A stretch of 34,280 bases of DNA from Cephaloticoccus primus. GTDB lineage: Bacteria > Verrucomicrobiota > Verrucomicrobiia > Opitutales > Opitutaceae. Below are positions 1 through 7,368 of the stretch, in pieces (the stretch's first letter is position 1; each line of letters begins with the position of its first letter). Made by a program: the position numbers and the translations under genes. Under the pieces are notes generated by a model, which searched no databases, had not been told where the DNA came from, and saw only the letters and a list, made by a program, of their open reading frames with translations. The stretch spans positions 1-34,280 of the forward strand of contig NZ_LSZQ01000002.1 of the NCBI RefSeq assembly GCF_001580015.1. The letters run 5' to 3'.

Positions 1-2
1 AT

Positions 3-86
3 CCCGCCTCACACGCAGCCCTGCCAACGCTTCCCGCAGAGCTGATCCCCAGCGGCTCCTACGCCGTGCCGGACGTCCACGCATGA
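3..86 (+). CDS. C-terminal end of an unidentified protein (partial)
   Basis: The frame beginning at base 3 is open from the window edge and stops with TGA at 84-86, giving 27 residues ending in SGSYAVPDVHA. Third codon positions are mostly G or C, as in the confirmed genes of this window. The stop overlaps a following ATG in an ATGA junction, a common arrangement here. I do not recognise the family; the body of the gene lies outside the window. An open frame this short at a sequence edge could be chance. Confidence 0.35.
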   Translation, partial: PASHAALPTLPAELIPSGSYAVPDVHA

Positions 87-172
87 CGCCCGCCGAAGCC
101 GCAAGCTTTGCCGCCGATGTCGAAAGCGTGCGCGCCGCCACCAACCTGCCTGTCTTGGCTGCACCCATTTAA
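83..172 (+). CDS. possible 29-residue ORF coupled to the preceding gene
   Basis: An ATG at 83 overlaps the preceding stop as ATGA, and the frame runs to TAA at 170-172, encoding 29 residues that end in TNLPVLAAPI. Codon use is G+C-rich at third positions. The last bases, CTGCACCCATTTA, match a block of the repeat elements at 10518-10919 and 28171-28518, so the 3' end may be repeat-derived. Alternatives are a remnant of a longer gene broken by a frameshift, or chance. No function is assigned. Confidence 0.22.
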   Translation: MTPAEAASFAADVESVRAATNLPVLAAPI

Positions 173-417
173 GGTGTGTATCAATTGGTGCGGCAGGGAA
201 TCGTGCCAGAGGTTTGCTCGTTAACCCGAGAAATCCGCCCAAATGGGCTCCCGCTCTATCCGCATTCGATGCTTCCAGTCCTGTCGCAACGCGACAGAGA
301 GGCAAATTTGGGAATCGTGTTTCGCCGCGTAGCGGCGGGGCCGATTCCCAAATTAAATGGCACGTGGCGCCACGCCACCGCCCCACGCGCAGTGGAGTCT
401 TCGACCGTTTCATTTGC
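161..417 (+). repeat. composite structured intergenic element, copy A
   Basis: This stretch shares ordered blocks with copies B (10518-10919) and C (28171-28518). In order: a CTGCACCCATTTA block; a TTAACCCG block; CCAAATGGG; a hairpin CTGTCG-CAACG-CGACAG near 280-300; a 13-bp perfect stem AATTTGGGAATCG (305-317) with CGATTCCCAAATT (342-354), enclosing an inner CGCCGC-GTA-GCGGCG hairpin; then AAATGGCAC and a GTGGCG-CCA-CGCCAC hairpin (364-378); then the two-hairpin module at 383-415. Most blocks are nearly identical to copy C. It fills the gap to the convergent amidase gene and contains no convincing coding sequence. Confidence 0.75.
383..415 (+). terminator. two-hairpin terminator-like module
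   Basis: A CCAC-GCGCA-GTGG hairpin is followed by a weak GTC-TTC-GAC hairpin and TTTCATTT. The same order is seen at 14535, 17620 and 28481. It lies between a plus-strand ORF and the convergent end of the amidase gene at 422. Intrinsic termination is inferred from hairpin plus T-rich tract; the second stem here is only three base pairs. Confidence 0.45.
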
Positions 418-421
418 CCCC

Positions 422-1234
422 TTAGCTGAGCTTGTAGCGGCGTTTGAGTTCGGCGAAGGGGAAGTGGCGGCCGGGGCAGACGGTGTGGTTGCGGTCGACC
501 CAGCGGTGCACGGTGATCGTGTGCTTGGGGTTGATTTGACCGCGGCGCAGCCAGTCGATGAGGGCCCAGGTGGCGGCGAGTTGTTTGGGGCTGGGCGCGC
601 GCTGCTCAAAGTTGCCCACCAAGCAGATGCCGATGCCGGTGTCGTTTACGTGGCTGTCGCGCACGTGGCCGCCGCGCAGTTGCTTGAGCCAGCGCGGGCC
701 GATGTCGATCTGGCCCTCGGGGCAGTCGCGCCCGTTGCCGATGACGAAGTGGTAGGCAAGCCCGTTTTCCATGCCGCGGCGGCGGTGCTCGGCATCGTAG
801 GTTTTGGCGCTACCGCGCTCGATGCCACTGTGGTGCAAGACGATGTGCCGCCAGCGTTGGCGGTCGATCCGCAAGGGTGCGCTGGCGGCGATGACTTCGG
901 CGAGGCTGCTTGTGGCAAGGACGCTGGCCCGCGCGGTAGCGGGAGGATTGGCGGCGGCGGCTTTTACCGCACTGGGCTTGGCAGGGATGACGAGTTTTTG
1001 GCCGACGAGGATCCGGTCGCCCGAGAGCTGGTTGCGGGTTTTTAGCGTGACGAGCGGGATGCCGTGGCGGCTAGCGATGCGCGAGAGCGTATCGCCTTTC
1101 TTTATGGTGTAGGTCTGCTCTCCGGCCTTCGCGGGCGCGGGGGCTCCGAGGAGCGGCGGACTGCTGCCGACGAGTAGCAGCCCTGCTGTGCCGAGCAGGC
1201 TCTTGCTTAAAAACTGGCGACGGTCGTAGGGCAT
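422..1234 (-). CDS. Tat-exported LysM / N-acetylmuramoyl-L-alanine amidase
   Basis: The 270-residue protein begins with a twin-arginine signal (DRRQFLSK, residues 4-11) and a hydrophobic stretch to about residue 30, implying folded export by Tat. A LysM domain (42-84, YTIKKGDTLSRIASRHGIP) should bind peptidoglycan. Residues about 128-266 match the amidase_2/PGRP fold: HHSG (134-137), AYHFVIGNG (160-168), H243 and CPGR (253-256). H134, H243 and C253 are the expected zinc ligands by analogy with T7 lysozyme, and Y161 a likely catalytic residue. The expected reaction is cleavage of the bond between N-acetylmuramic acid and L-Ala in the cell wall. An Ala/Pro-rich linker (86-120) joins the domains. 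A GGA lies a few bases before the ATG, one of the few SD-like sites in this window. A lipid-free periplasmic wall hydrolase is the best reading. Confidence 0.92.
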   Translation of the reverse strand: MPYDRRQFLSKSLLGTAGLLLVGSSPPLLGAPAPAKAGEQTYTIKKGDTLSRIASRHGIPLVTLKTRNQLSGDRILVGQKLVIPAKPSAVKAAAANPPATARASVLATSSLAEVIAASAPLRIDRQRWRHIVLHHSGIERGSAKTYDAEHRRRGMENGLAYHFVIGNGRDCPEGQIDIGPRWLKQLRGGHVRDSHVNDTGIGICLVGNFEQRAPSPKQLAATWALIDWLRRGQINPKHTITVHRWVDRNHTVCPGRHFPFAELKRRYKLS

Positions 1235-1288
1235 TTTTCCAACAAAAAAACAGGAGGCGCAGTGGGGTGCGTGGATGCGAGCGCGGCA

Positions 1289-2398
1289 CTAGGCGCGGTA
1301 GCGGAGGGTGTAGAGCGTGCCATCGCGAGTGCCGATGGCGAGCAGGGAGTCATCGGGCGACCAGGCGAGCTTGGTCGCGACTGCGGGCATCGTCACGGTG
1401 GCGCGCAGGGGGCCGGAGGAGCGGGAGGAGCGGGAGGGATTGGGCGCGCCGCCGATGCTCCAGAGCTTGACGGCGCCGTCTTCGGAGCCCGCGGCGAGCA
1501 GACCGCCGCTCCTGTTTTGAAAGGCGAGCGCGCAGAGCCGCGCACCGTGATTAAGCATGGCGGGCTCGCGCCCCTCGGGGCCCGGGCCGGAGCAATCCCA
1601 CACGCAGCAATCGGTACTGCCGCTGGTCGCCAGCCAGCGGCTGCCGGGATCAAAGGCGAGTGCGCCCACCCTGGTTTCGTAGCCGCTCATTTGCAGCTCA
1701 AGGTCGGCGGCGGGTTGCCAAAGGTGTACGCTCGGATCGTGGTTGCCGGAGACGAGCCAACGGCCATCGGGCGACCAGATGAGCGCCTGAATGCCGCCTG
1801 CGTAGGGCAGCTCCTTTTCCAAGGCGAGCGCGTGGGAGTCCCAGAGCTGCACACCGCCAAAGTAAGCGCTGGCGAGGCGGGTGCCGTCGGGCGACCAAGC
1901 CAGCGCCGAGATCGACTTGGGGGCAGGAGCGAGACGGTGGAGGACCGAGCCATCGGCACGCAAAAGATGGAGCTGCCGCCCCGACGCTGCCGCACACACG
2001 GCGGCGCCAGTCGTATCACTCTCGGAGCGCGGCTGCCAGGCGAGGTGCTCGACCCACTCGCCACTTTTTTCGCCGAGCTCGGCGGTGGCGATGTGCTGCC
2101 CCACGCCCGCATCCCAAAGTTTAACGCGGGGCTCCTGTCCGCCAGTGCCGAGAATCGGCGCGGGGGCGTGGGCTGCGGCTCCTTGCTCAAGGGCGCGCGC
2201 CGCGAGCGGCTGCCACGCAATGCAGTTGGTACCTTCGTCGTGCGCTGCGAGCTGGTGCTGGAGTGTCCCGCTCTGCGCATCGTAGAGGGCGACCGGGCCA
2301 GCGGCTGAAGCTGCGGCGAGCTGCGCTCCGTCCGGCGACCAGGCGAGGTCGATCACGTAATCGTCGAGGCGAGCCGCCCAATGCTTCACAAGTTCCAT
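1289..2398 (-). CDS. WD40-repeat beta-propeller protein
   Basis: A protein of 369 residues from the ATG at 2398; a TTG at 2437 would add 13 residues. Repeats of the form (I/L)AWSPDG...L(A/V)S(G/A)...V.LWD are spread over the whole length, for example LAWSPDGTRLASAYFGGVQLW and LIWSPDGRWLVSGNHDPSVHLW-type blocks, giving about six or seven blades. No signal peptide or catalytic domain is visible, so it is probably a cytoplasmic scaffold or interaction protein whose partner is unknown. A Ser/Arg-rich loop near the C-terminus (NPSRSSRSSGPLR) is encoded by a G-rich tract at 1412-1440 that resembles inserts in other genes of this window. The downstream gene is the amidase and the upstream gene a SNF2 helicase, all on the minus strand, but the gap to the helicase is about 130 nt, so a shared operon is possible rather than shown. 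Confidence 0.88.
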   Translation of the reverse strand: MELVKHWAARLDDYVIDLAWSPDGAQLAAASAAGPVALYDAQSGTLQHQLAAHDEGTNCIAWQPLAARALEQGAAAHAPAPILGTGGQEPRVKLWDAGVGQHIATAELGEKSGEWVEHLAWQPRSESDTTGAAVCAAASGRQLHLLRADGSVLHRLAPAPKSISALAWSPDGTRLASAYFGGVQLWDSHALALEKELPYAGGIQALIWSPDGRWLVSGNHDPSVHLWQPAADLELQMSGYETRVGALAFDPGSRWLATSGSTDCCVWDCSGPGPEGREPAMLNHGARLCALAFQNRSGGLLAAGSEDGAVKLWSIGGAPNPSRSSRSSGPLRATVTMPAVATKLAWSPDDSLLAIGTRDGTLYTLRYRA

Positions 2399-2463
2399 TT
2401 GGGACGCGGACGCTACGCTTCCTTCTCCCCACCGCAAGGGGGGCTTCGCCCCATTTTTCTTGG

Positions 2464-2485
2464 CGCGCGGCTCGCTGGCCGCGCG
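2464..2485. repeat. GCGCGCGG hairpin, repeat family member
   Basis: CGCGCGG-CTCGCTGG-CCGCGCG forms a 7-bp stem between the helicase and WD40 genes. A related hairpin with the same arms and a longer loop occurs at 14572-14602, and a CTTGGCGCGCGGCTC-like word recurs near 28576. The preceding CATTTTTCTTGG resembles the tail of the two-hairpin modules. Confidence 0.5.
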
Positions 2486-2526
2486 TCAGTTCAAAGCGGG
2501 TGCAAGATTACGCGGCGGCGTTCCCG

Positions 2527-5127
2527 TCATTCGGCAGTGAGCAGCGAGCGCAGGTCGCTGAGCGAGAGGCGGGCGTTGGCGGCGTCGCTCGCTTCAAAGA
2601 CATCGGCCAGCGCGGCGCGTTTTTCCTCCTGAAGCGCGAGGACTTTCTCCTCCACGGTGCCGCTGCAGATGAGTTTGTAGCTGGTGACGGTGCGGGTCTG
2701 GCCGATGCGATGGGCGCGGTCGGTCGCCTGGGCTTCGACAGCAGGGTTCCACCACGGGTCGAGGTGCACGACGGTGTCGGCTGCGGTGAGGTTGAGGCCG
2801 GTGCCGCCCGCACGCAGCGAGAGCAGGAATACGGGGATGTCGGGCGAGCGCTGGAAGCGGTCGACTTCGCGCTGCCGCTCGGTGGCGTTCATCGTGCCGT
2901 CGAGGTACGCGTGGGCGATCCCGAGCTGGTCGAGCTCGGGCCGCAACAGCGCGAACAGCGAGGTGAATTGGGAAAACACGAGGACGCGGTGGCCGTCGTC
3001 TATCGCCTCTTCCAGGAGCTCAAGCAGCGCGGCGAGTTTGGCCGAATCGGCGGCGCGGTGCGCTTGCGGAGAGACGAGCCGTGGGTCGCAGCAGATTTGG
3101 CGCAGCCTCAGGAGCTGGGTCAGCGTGGCAAGCCGCAGGCGGCCTTCGCTCGCACCGCTCGCGGCGAGGTCGATGAGCTCGCGCTCGCTGGTCTCCTGCC
3201 ACTGGCGGTAGAGGGCAGCTTGGGCGGGCGTGGGCTCGCACCAGATCGTCTGCTCGATTTTCTTCGGCAGCTCGGGGGCGACGGCGGCTTTTGTACGGCG
3301 CAGGATGTAGGGCGCGGTGGCGTGGCGGGTCTGCGCATCGTGCCAGGCGCGGTCTTCGGCGCCTGCCCCGAGTGGGAGCGCGGGGAGCAGCCCGGGCATG
3401 AGAAAGGCGAAGAGCGAGCGCAGGTCGTCGAGCGAGTTTTCCAGCGGCGTGCCTGTGAGCACGAAGCGGGTATCGGCGCGCAGGGCACGCAGGGCGGTGG
3501 CGTTTTGCGAATGGCGGTTTTTGATGTGCTGCGCCTCGTCGGCTATGGCACAGGCGAACTCGACTTCGGCGAAGAGTTTCCGGTCGCGACTGAGCGTGCC
3601 GTAGCTGGTGATGATGAGCTCGTGCGCGGCGAAGGCCTCGGCCTTGCGCAGGCGGTTGACGCCGTGGTGAACAAGGACGCGGAGCTGTGGGGTGTAGCGC
3701 TGCGCTTCGCGGCGCCAGTTTTCGAGAAGCGAGGCAGGCGCGACGACGAGGGCCTTTGCCCCCGCCGAGGGCGGTTTTACTTTGTGCGCGCGCTGGCCGC
3801 CGCGTGGGCGCGCTCCCGCTTTTTTGGGCGTGTCGCCCGCTGGCGACAGGGCCGCGGCCGCGCCATCAATCGCGGGCTGGGGCGCTGCGCCATTATTTTT
3901 TGCAGATGCCGTCAACGCGGCGAGGAGCGCGAGGGCCTGGAGCGTTTTTCCAAGGCCCATTTCGTCGGCGAGTACGCCGCCGAGGCGTTGCTCTTGCAGA
4001 TACCAGAGCCAAGCGACGCCGAGCCGCTGGTAAGGGCGCAGCGTGGCCTGAAGCTCGGGCGGGACGGGCGCAGGCGGCAGGCGGCTCAGCTCGCGCAGGG
4101 CGCGGCTGCGGCGCTCCCACTCGTCGGTGGGGCGAAAGTTTGGCGCGAGCTCGTCGAGGATGTCCTGGGCCTGCGGTACGCGCTCGCGCGAGATCCGCAG
4201 TGTGCTGTGCGCGGCGGGGCCGGCCTGACGTTGGCTGGCGGCGGTAGCGAGGGCCTGCTGGGCGTCGGCGAGTTTGGCGAGCCGCGCTTCGTCGAAGAGG
4301 TAGATGCGCCCGCCGTGCTCGATGTAGTGGCGGCCTGTGGCCAGCGCGCTGCGCAGCTCGGCTTCGGGGGCGCCGCCCGCCGCGAGGTCGAGGTTGAGGA
4401 CGAAGTCGTCAGGCCCGCTTTCCTCGACGGTCGCGTTGACCTGGGCTTCGCGCAGGTGCGCTGTGCGCGCGGTAAAGTTGGGCGTCTCTTCGAGGTCGAA
4501 GTTCTCGCGAAGGCGGTGGCCCTGAGTGGCGAGCAGGTTTAGCACCTTGTGCCGGTCGCGCAGCCACCAGCGGCGGTTCGAGGGCTCCAGGCTGAAGCCG
4601 TTGGCTTTTAAAAACTCCAGCAGCGAGCGGTAGCAGGGGTGCTCGCGCGAGGGCAGGCTGACCGAAAGGAAATGCTCGCTGCCATCCAGTGTGCCCACGA
4701 GGTCTTCGGCCTCCTCGTCCGGGCGCGGTGCCGCTGGGCTGCGTCCGGCGGATTTACCGGATTCAGAATTTCCGCTTCGCCGACTGGGCAACGAGCTGCG
4801 GCCTCGGCCTTGAGTAGCGGTGCCTGGCTGAGCGCCGGAGGAGGGCTCTTCGAGCAGCTCGGGCCGCGGCCAGGCGCTGCGCTCGCCGTTGTAGAGGAAG
4901 ATCGGTTGCCCGCCCGCAGCGGCGACGAGCTCGCGGAGCTGCATGCGGCTGAGCTGGATCAGTTTGGGCGGCTCCGCATCTCCGTGTGTCCAACGTTGCA
5001 GTAGTGCGAGTGCGGGGAGCTGCTCGGGTGGCGGTGCTTGGCTTAGATCGACGTCAACGCGCAGCGGCACGGCATTGCGCGCGGCGGCTGCGACCAGGTT
5101 AGGCGGGATATGAAATAGCAGGCTCAC
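2527..5127 (-). CDS. SNF2-family DEAD/DEAQ helicase
   Basis: The 866-residue protein starts at GTG 5127. The SF2 helicase core is complete: LRPYQ (363-367), Walker A DEMGLGKT (388-395), DEAQHIKN (530-537), TGTPLEN (558-564), then the C-terminal lobe with VLVFSQF (715-721), SLRAGGTGLNL (770-780) and DRAHRIGQ (803-810). DEAQ in motif II and the HRIGQ motif are typical of bacterial SNF2 ATPases of the RapA/HepA-related kind, which translocate on DNA or remodel RNA polymerase-DNA complexes. Residues 1-350 form a less conserved N-terminal region that includes a basic, low-complexity segment (about 95-145). An unusual Ala/Pro/Lys-rich insert (about 406-458) separates motif I from motif Ia. The gene stands alone, with no methylase or nuclease beside it that would suggest a defence system. 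Confidence 0.93.
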   Translation of the reverse strand: MSLLFHIPPNLVAAAARNAVPLRVDVDLSQAPPPEQLPALALLQRWTHGDAEPPKLIQLSRMQLRELVAAAGGQPIFLYNGERSAWPRPELLEEPSSGAQPGTATQGRGRSSLPSRRSGNSESGKSAGRSPAAPRPDEEAEDLVGTLDGSEHFLSVSLPSREHPCYRSLLEFLKANGFSLEPSNRRWWLRDRHKVLNLLATQGHRLRENFDLEETPNFTARTAHLREAQVNATVEESGPDDFVLNLDLAAGGAPEAELRSALATGRHYIEHGGRIYLFDEARLAKLADAQQALATAASQRQAGPAAHSTLRISRERVPQAQDILDELAPNFRPTDEWERRSRALRELSRLPPAPVPPELQATLRPYQRLGVAWLWYLQEQRLGGVLADEMGLGKTLQALALLAALTASAKNNGAAPQPAIDGAAAALSPAGDTPKKAGARPRGGQRAHKVKPPSAGAKALVVAPASLLENWRREAQRYTPQLRVLVHHGVNRLRKAEAFAAHELIITSYGTLSRDRKLFAEVEFACAIADEAQHIKNRHSQNATALRALRADTRFVLTGTPLENSLDDLRSLFAFLMPGLLPALPLGAGAEDRAWHDAQTRHATAPYILRRTKAAVAPELPKKIEQTIWCEPTPAQAALYRQWQETSERELIDLAASGASEGRLRLATLTQLLRLRQICCDPRLVSPQAHRAADSAKLAALLELLEEAIDDGHRVLVFSQFTSLFALLRPELDQLGIAHAYLDGTMNATERQREVDRFQRSPDIPVFLLSLRAGGTGLNLTAADTVVHLDPWWNPAVEAQATDRAHRIGQTRTVTSYKLICSGTVEEKVLALQEEKRAALADVFEASDAANARLSLSDLRSLLTAE

Positions 5128-5238
5128 TCAACCGCCATTCGTCGCGCCCACTGCCCGCTCCGTCAACTTCGGGAGACCGCGCCCCACCGCTTATGCCACT
5201 GAGCCAAGTCACCTGCCGGCTACCATGCCGCCCGCGAC

Positions 5239-5661
5239 TCAGGCGAGTTGCCAGTCTTCGACTTCCAGGTGCGGCACGCGGGAAAACTCGCGTGTGTTGT
5301 GAGTGATGATCGTCGCCCCAAGCGCGAGCGCGTGCCCCGCGAGCAGACAATCCGCATAGCCGATCGGCTGGGCGTTGGGCTTCAGGTTAGCCAAGTACGC
5401 GCGCACATTGGCCGCCCACCATGCCGCATGCTCATCAAAAGCTTCCACCTCGGGAAACTTCTCCCGCAGCTTCGCCAAGCGTATCACCAGTCGGGGCAGG
5501 TTCCCGCTCTTTTCGACTCCGTAGCGGAGCTCTGACCAGACGATGGCAGAAAGGTAGAGCTGCTCGGCGTACTTCTCCACCCGCTCACATAATCGGACGT
5601 CACGCCCCAGCAGAAACTGGGAAATCAGATTGGTATCCGGCAGGTAGATGCGCGCGATCAT
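5239..5661 (-). CDS. vapC: VapC-type PIN-domain toxin (pair 1)
   Basis: A 140-residue PIN domain. Expected acidic metal-binding residues are D9 in LPDTN, E44 in SELRYG and D104 in GYADCLLAG, with a final THNTREF block (120-126). SELRYG followed by VEK is typical of the VapC/FitB branch. Such proteins are Mg2+-dependent RNases, often cutting tRNA or rRNA, and are neutralised by the partner antitoxin. The start overlaps the antitoxin stop as ATGA at 5658-5661, so translation is probably coupled. The substrate cannot be read from sequence. Confidence 0.92.
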   Translation of the reverse strand: MIARIYLPDTNLISQFLLGRDVRLCERVEKYAEQLYLSAIVWSELRYGVEKSGNLPRLVIRLAKLREKFPEVEAFDEHAAWWAANVRAYLANLKPNAQPIGYADCLLAGHALALGATIITHNTREFSRVPHLEVEDWQLA

Positions 5662-5888
5662 GGCCGCTCAAGTTCGAAGCCTGCGGGTAACGGGGGCAGC
5701 TCGCACAGCTCGCGGAATGCCTTGCGGCGGTCTGCCTCATAGCGTTCGCGCTGTACCGGATCGTAAAGCAGGATCACCCCATCTTTGCGCGTTTCGAGGA
5801 CGAGCTCCTTGGCCTTGAGCTTGAGCTCGCTGGGCAGGCGCACAGCCTGCCGATCTCCGACTTTGAGAACTCTGGCGACGGTCTGCAT
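5658..5888 (-). CDS. vapB: VapB-type AbrB/SpoVT-fold antitoxin (pair 1)
   Basis: A 76-residue protein from ATG 5888; a GTG at 5897 would add three residues. The N-terminal half (ARVLKVGDRQAVRLPSELKL) is a swapped-hairpin AbrB/MazE-like DNA-binding domain, where GRSQAVRLP is the usual core and GDRQAVRLP is seen here. The C-terminal half, with ERYEADRRKAFRE, should wrap the toxin. It overlaps vapC by 4 nt. No clear ribosome-binding site precedes it. Ten nucleotides upstream of the ATG lies a 14-bp palindrome, a likely autoregulatory operator. Confidence 0.9.
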   Translation of the reverse strand: MQTVARVLKVGDRQAVRLPSELKLKAKELVLETRKDGVILLYDPVQRERYEADRRKAFRELCELPPLPAGFELERP

Positions 5889-5897
5889 GGGCCGCAC

Positions 5898-5911
5898 TTT
5901 GGCGCGCCAAA
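5898..5911. promoter_or_regulatory. 14-bp palindrome upstream of vapBC pair 1
   Basis: TTTGGCGCGCCAAA is a perfect palindrome ending 10 nt upstream of the antitoxin ATG. VapB antitoxins commonly bind such inverted repeats to repress their own promoter, so an operator is inferred from position and symmetry. No promoter elements are evident. Confidence 0.45.
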
Positions 5912-5921
5912 AGCTGGGGTC

Positions 5922-5950
5922 AAGGGGCCGCGGTCTTCGGCCCTTTTATT
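5922..5950 (+). terminator. hairpin with T-rich tail between vapB and the HAD gene
   Basis: AAGGGGCCG pairs with CGGCCCTTT across a CGGTCTT loop (nine pairs, one G-T wobble), followed by TATT. On the plus strand it reads like an intrinsic terminator, and the words GGTCTTCGGCC and TTTTATTTGGCGCC relate it to the two-hairpin modules elsewhere. No plus-strand gene is visible upstream, so it may be a dispersed repeat rather than a working terminator. Confidence 0.4.
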
Positions 5951-5990
5951 TGGCGCCTCGGCTGCTGCCCAAGTACACGCGGCCAAGGCT

Positions 5991-6056
5991 GGCCCCTGCG
6001 TTATCAGGGCAGCGAACAGCGATGCTGCATCGTGTCGCGCGAGCGTAGAATTGATC
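5991..6056 (+). repeat. F2 palindromic repeat, divergent intergenic copy
   Basis: CCCTG-CGTTAT-CAGGG is followed after about 30 nt by GTGTCGCGCGAGCGTAGAATTG. The copy inside the DMT gene (24956-25050) has the same hairpin position and AGTCGCGCGAGCGTAAATGG at the same place. It lies between vapB and the 3' end of the HAD gene. Confidence 0.5.
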
Positions 6057-6069
6057 GAACTGGCACAGC

Positions 6070-7098
6070 TCACAGCCCCAGGTCGGCCTGCTTCGGGGCG
6101 TGCCTGGAGCGGAGTTTGGCGGCTTCTTCTTCGGGGCTTTCGGTGAGGTGGCGCGGCGGGCGGGTGGCCTTGCTGGCGACGGCCGCTTCGCGGTCGCTGA
6201 CGATCCGGTCGCAAATCGCCTGGATGTGCAGCTTTAGCCAGCGGGCGGTGCTGCTGCCGTCGCGATAATCGGCGGGGCCGTAGCCGTGGATGCGGCCCGC
6301 CTGGAGGAGCCGGTCGTTTTGCTCAAACTCGCCGCTGTGCTCGGGGTTGTAGACACCGTAGCAGCGGCCCCCGCCGCTTTTGACCACCGAAAAGCTCGGG
6401 ATGTCGCTGGGCCCATCGGCGATGTAGAGCATGTTCTGAAATGGAATCCGCCGGTCTTCCGGCCTCAGGTAGGCGTTTACGTCGATGTCGGGATTTTTGT
6501 TGGTGCCTTTGTTGATCTCAAACAGCGCGCGGGTCTTCGTCGTGTTGTCGATGACCATGCCGATCTGCGCGATGACGGCATCGTCGCTGAGCGGGATTTC
6601 GCCCTGGGTCATGAAGCCGGGTTGCAGCGGGCTTTCGATAAACTCGCAGCCCCAGATGTCTTCGACATAGGGCGCGATGGCGCTGCCGCGGATCATCTCG
6701 GCGAGGCCGGTGCTCACGATGTAGTGCTCCAGCTCGATCTCGTGTTTTTGGTAAAGGGGCTTTTCGCGGACATAGGTTTTGGCGAGGTCGAAGAAGTCTG
6801 GCAGCCCGGGGTAAAACGCGATCTCCGCGCCGTACTCGCGCAGTTGGCGGTTGTTGAGCCGGCCGAAGCGGCCCGCGAGCACGTAGGTGAGGATGTGGTT
6901 CAGGTAGCTGATCTCGCCGGAGAGCCGGTAGCCGCGCCGCCGGTAGTTTTCGACCAGCGCGTTGGTCTCGGCCCAGAAGGCGGCCTCGCCCACGTCGTGC
7001 CGCCTAAAAAGCGGTGCCTGCATGTAGCCGGGGATGAGTGTCTTATCGAAGTCCCAGATGCAGGCTATCGTGTTTTGAGTGAAAAGTGTCGTGGACAT
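6070..7098 (-). CDS. HAD-superfamily phosphatase-like protein
   Basis: A 342-residue protein starting MSTTLFTQNT at ATG 7098. Motif I is DFDKTL (16-21), giving the nucleophile D16 and general acid D18. Motif III is a Lys in the block around NTTKTRALFEINKG, and motif IV is ADGPSD, where two aspartates hold Mg2+. This is a haloacid-dehalogenase fold enzyme, most likely a cytoplasmic phosphatase with an unknown small-molecule substrate. The large cap between motifs I and II (roughly residues 22-130) and the Arg/Lys-rich C-terminus give no clear substrate. The frame stays open upstream across prfA on the opposite strand, but that extension is low-complexity antisense sequence and is not part of the gene. 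It is divergent from prfA, with about 270 nt of G+C-rich spacer between them. Confidence 0.88.
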   Translation of the reverse strand: MSTTLFTQNTIACIWDFDKTLIPGYMQAPLFRRHDVGEAAFWAETNALVENYRRRGYRLSGEISYLNHILTYVLAGRFGRLNNRQLREYGAEIAFYPGLPDFFDLAKTYVREKPLYQKHEIELEHYIVSTGLAEMIRGSAIAPYVEDIWGCEFIESPLQPGFMTQGEIPLSDDAVIAQIGMVIDNTTKTRALFEINKGTNKNPDIDVNAYLRPEDRRIPFQNMLYIADGPSDIPSFSVVKSGGGRCYGVYNPEHSGEFEQNDRLLQAGRIHGYGPADYRDGSSTARWLKLHIQAICDRIVSDREAAVASKATRPPRHLTESPEEEAAKLRSRHAPKQADLGL

Positions 7099-7368
7099 TG
7101 CAAATGGGCAGGCAGAGGGAGCGCGCGAGCGGTTGCGCCGAGGCGGGCGGCCGCGCGGCACGCGGGCTTGGGTGGGCGGCTCACGCGCCCGGGCCAGCGT
7201 GCTTGCGCAGGGGCATGGCGCCCGTGCCGCGCAGAGGAACCGCAGTTTTTCACTGCGCGCAATTCGCAAATCTGCCAGCTTCCCTCGTCCTGAAACAACG
7301 GCCGATCCTCGGACCGAACTTCTTTCATTAATCTGTCTGCTGCACTTTCCCTCACGCGCCTTTTCCTC

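Noticed and set aside
2263-4542. A 759-codon plus-strand open frame over the SNF2 helicase
   Set aside because: It is antisense to a complete helicase with all motifs and has no recognisable domain of its own; a high-G+C shadow frame.
2527-5127. SNF2 helicase as part of a DISARM- or Type I-like defence island
   Set aside because: No methyltransferase, nuclease, PLD or other defence partner lies next to it; neighbours are a WD40 protein and a toxin-antitoxin pair.
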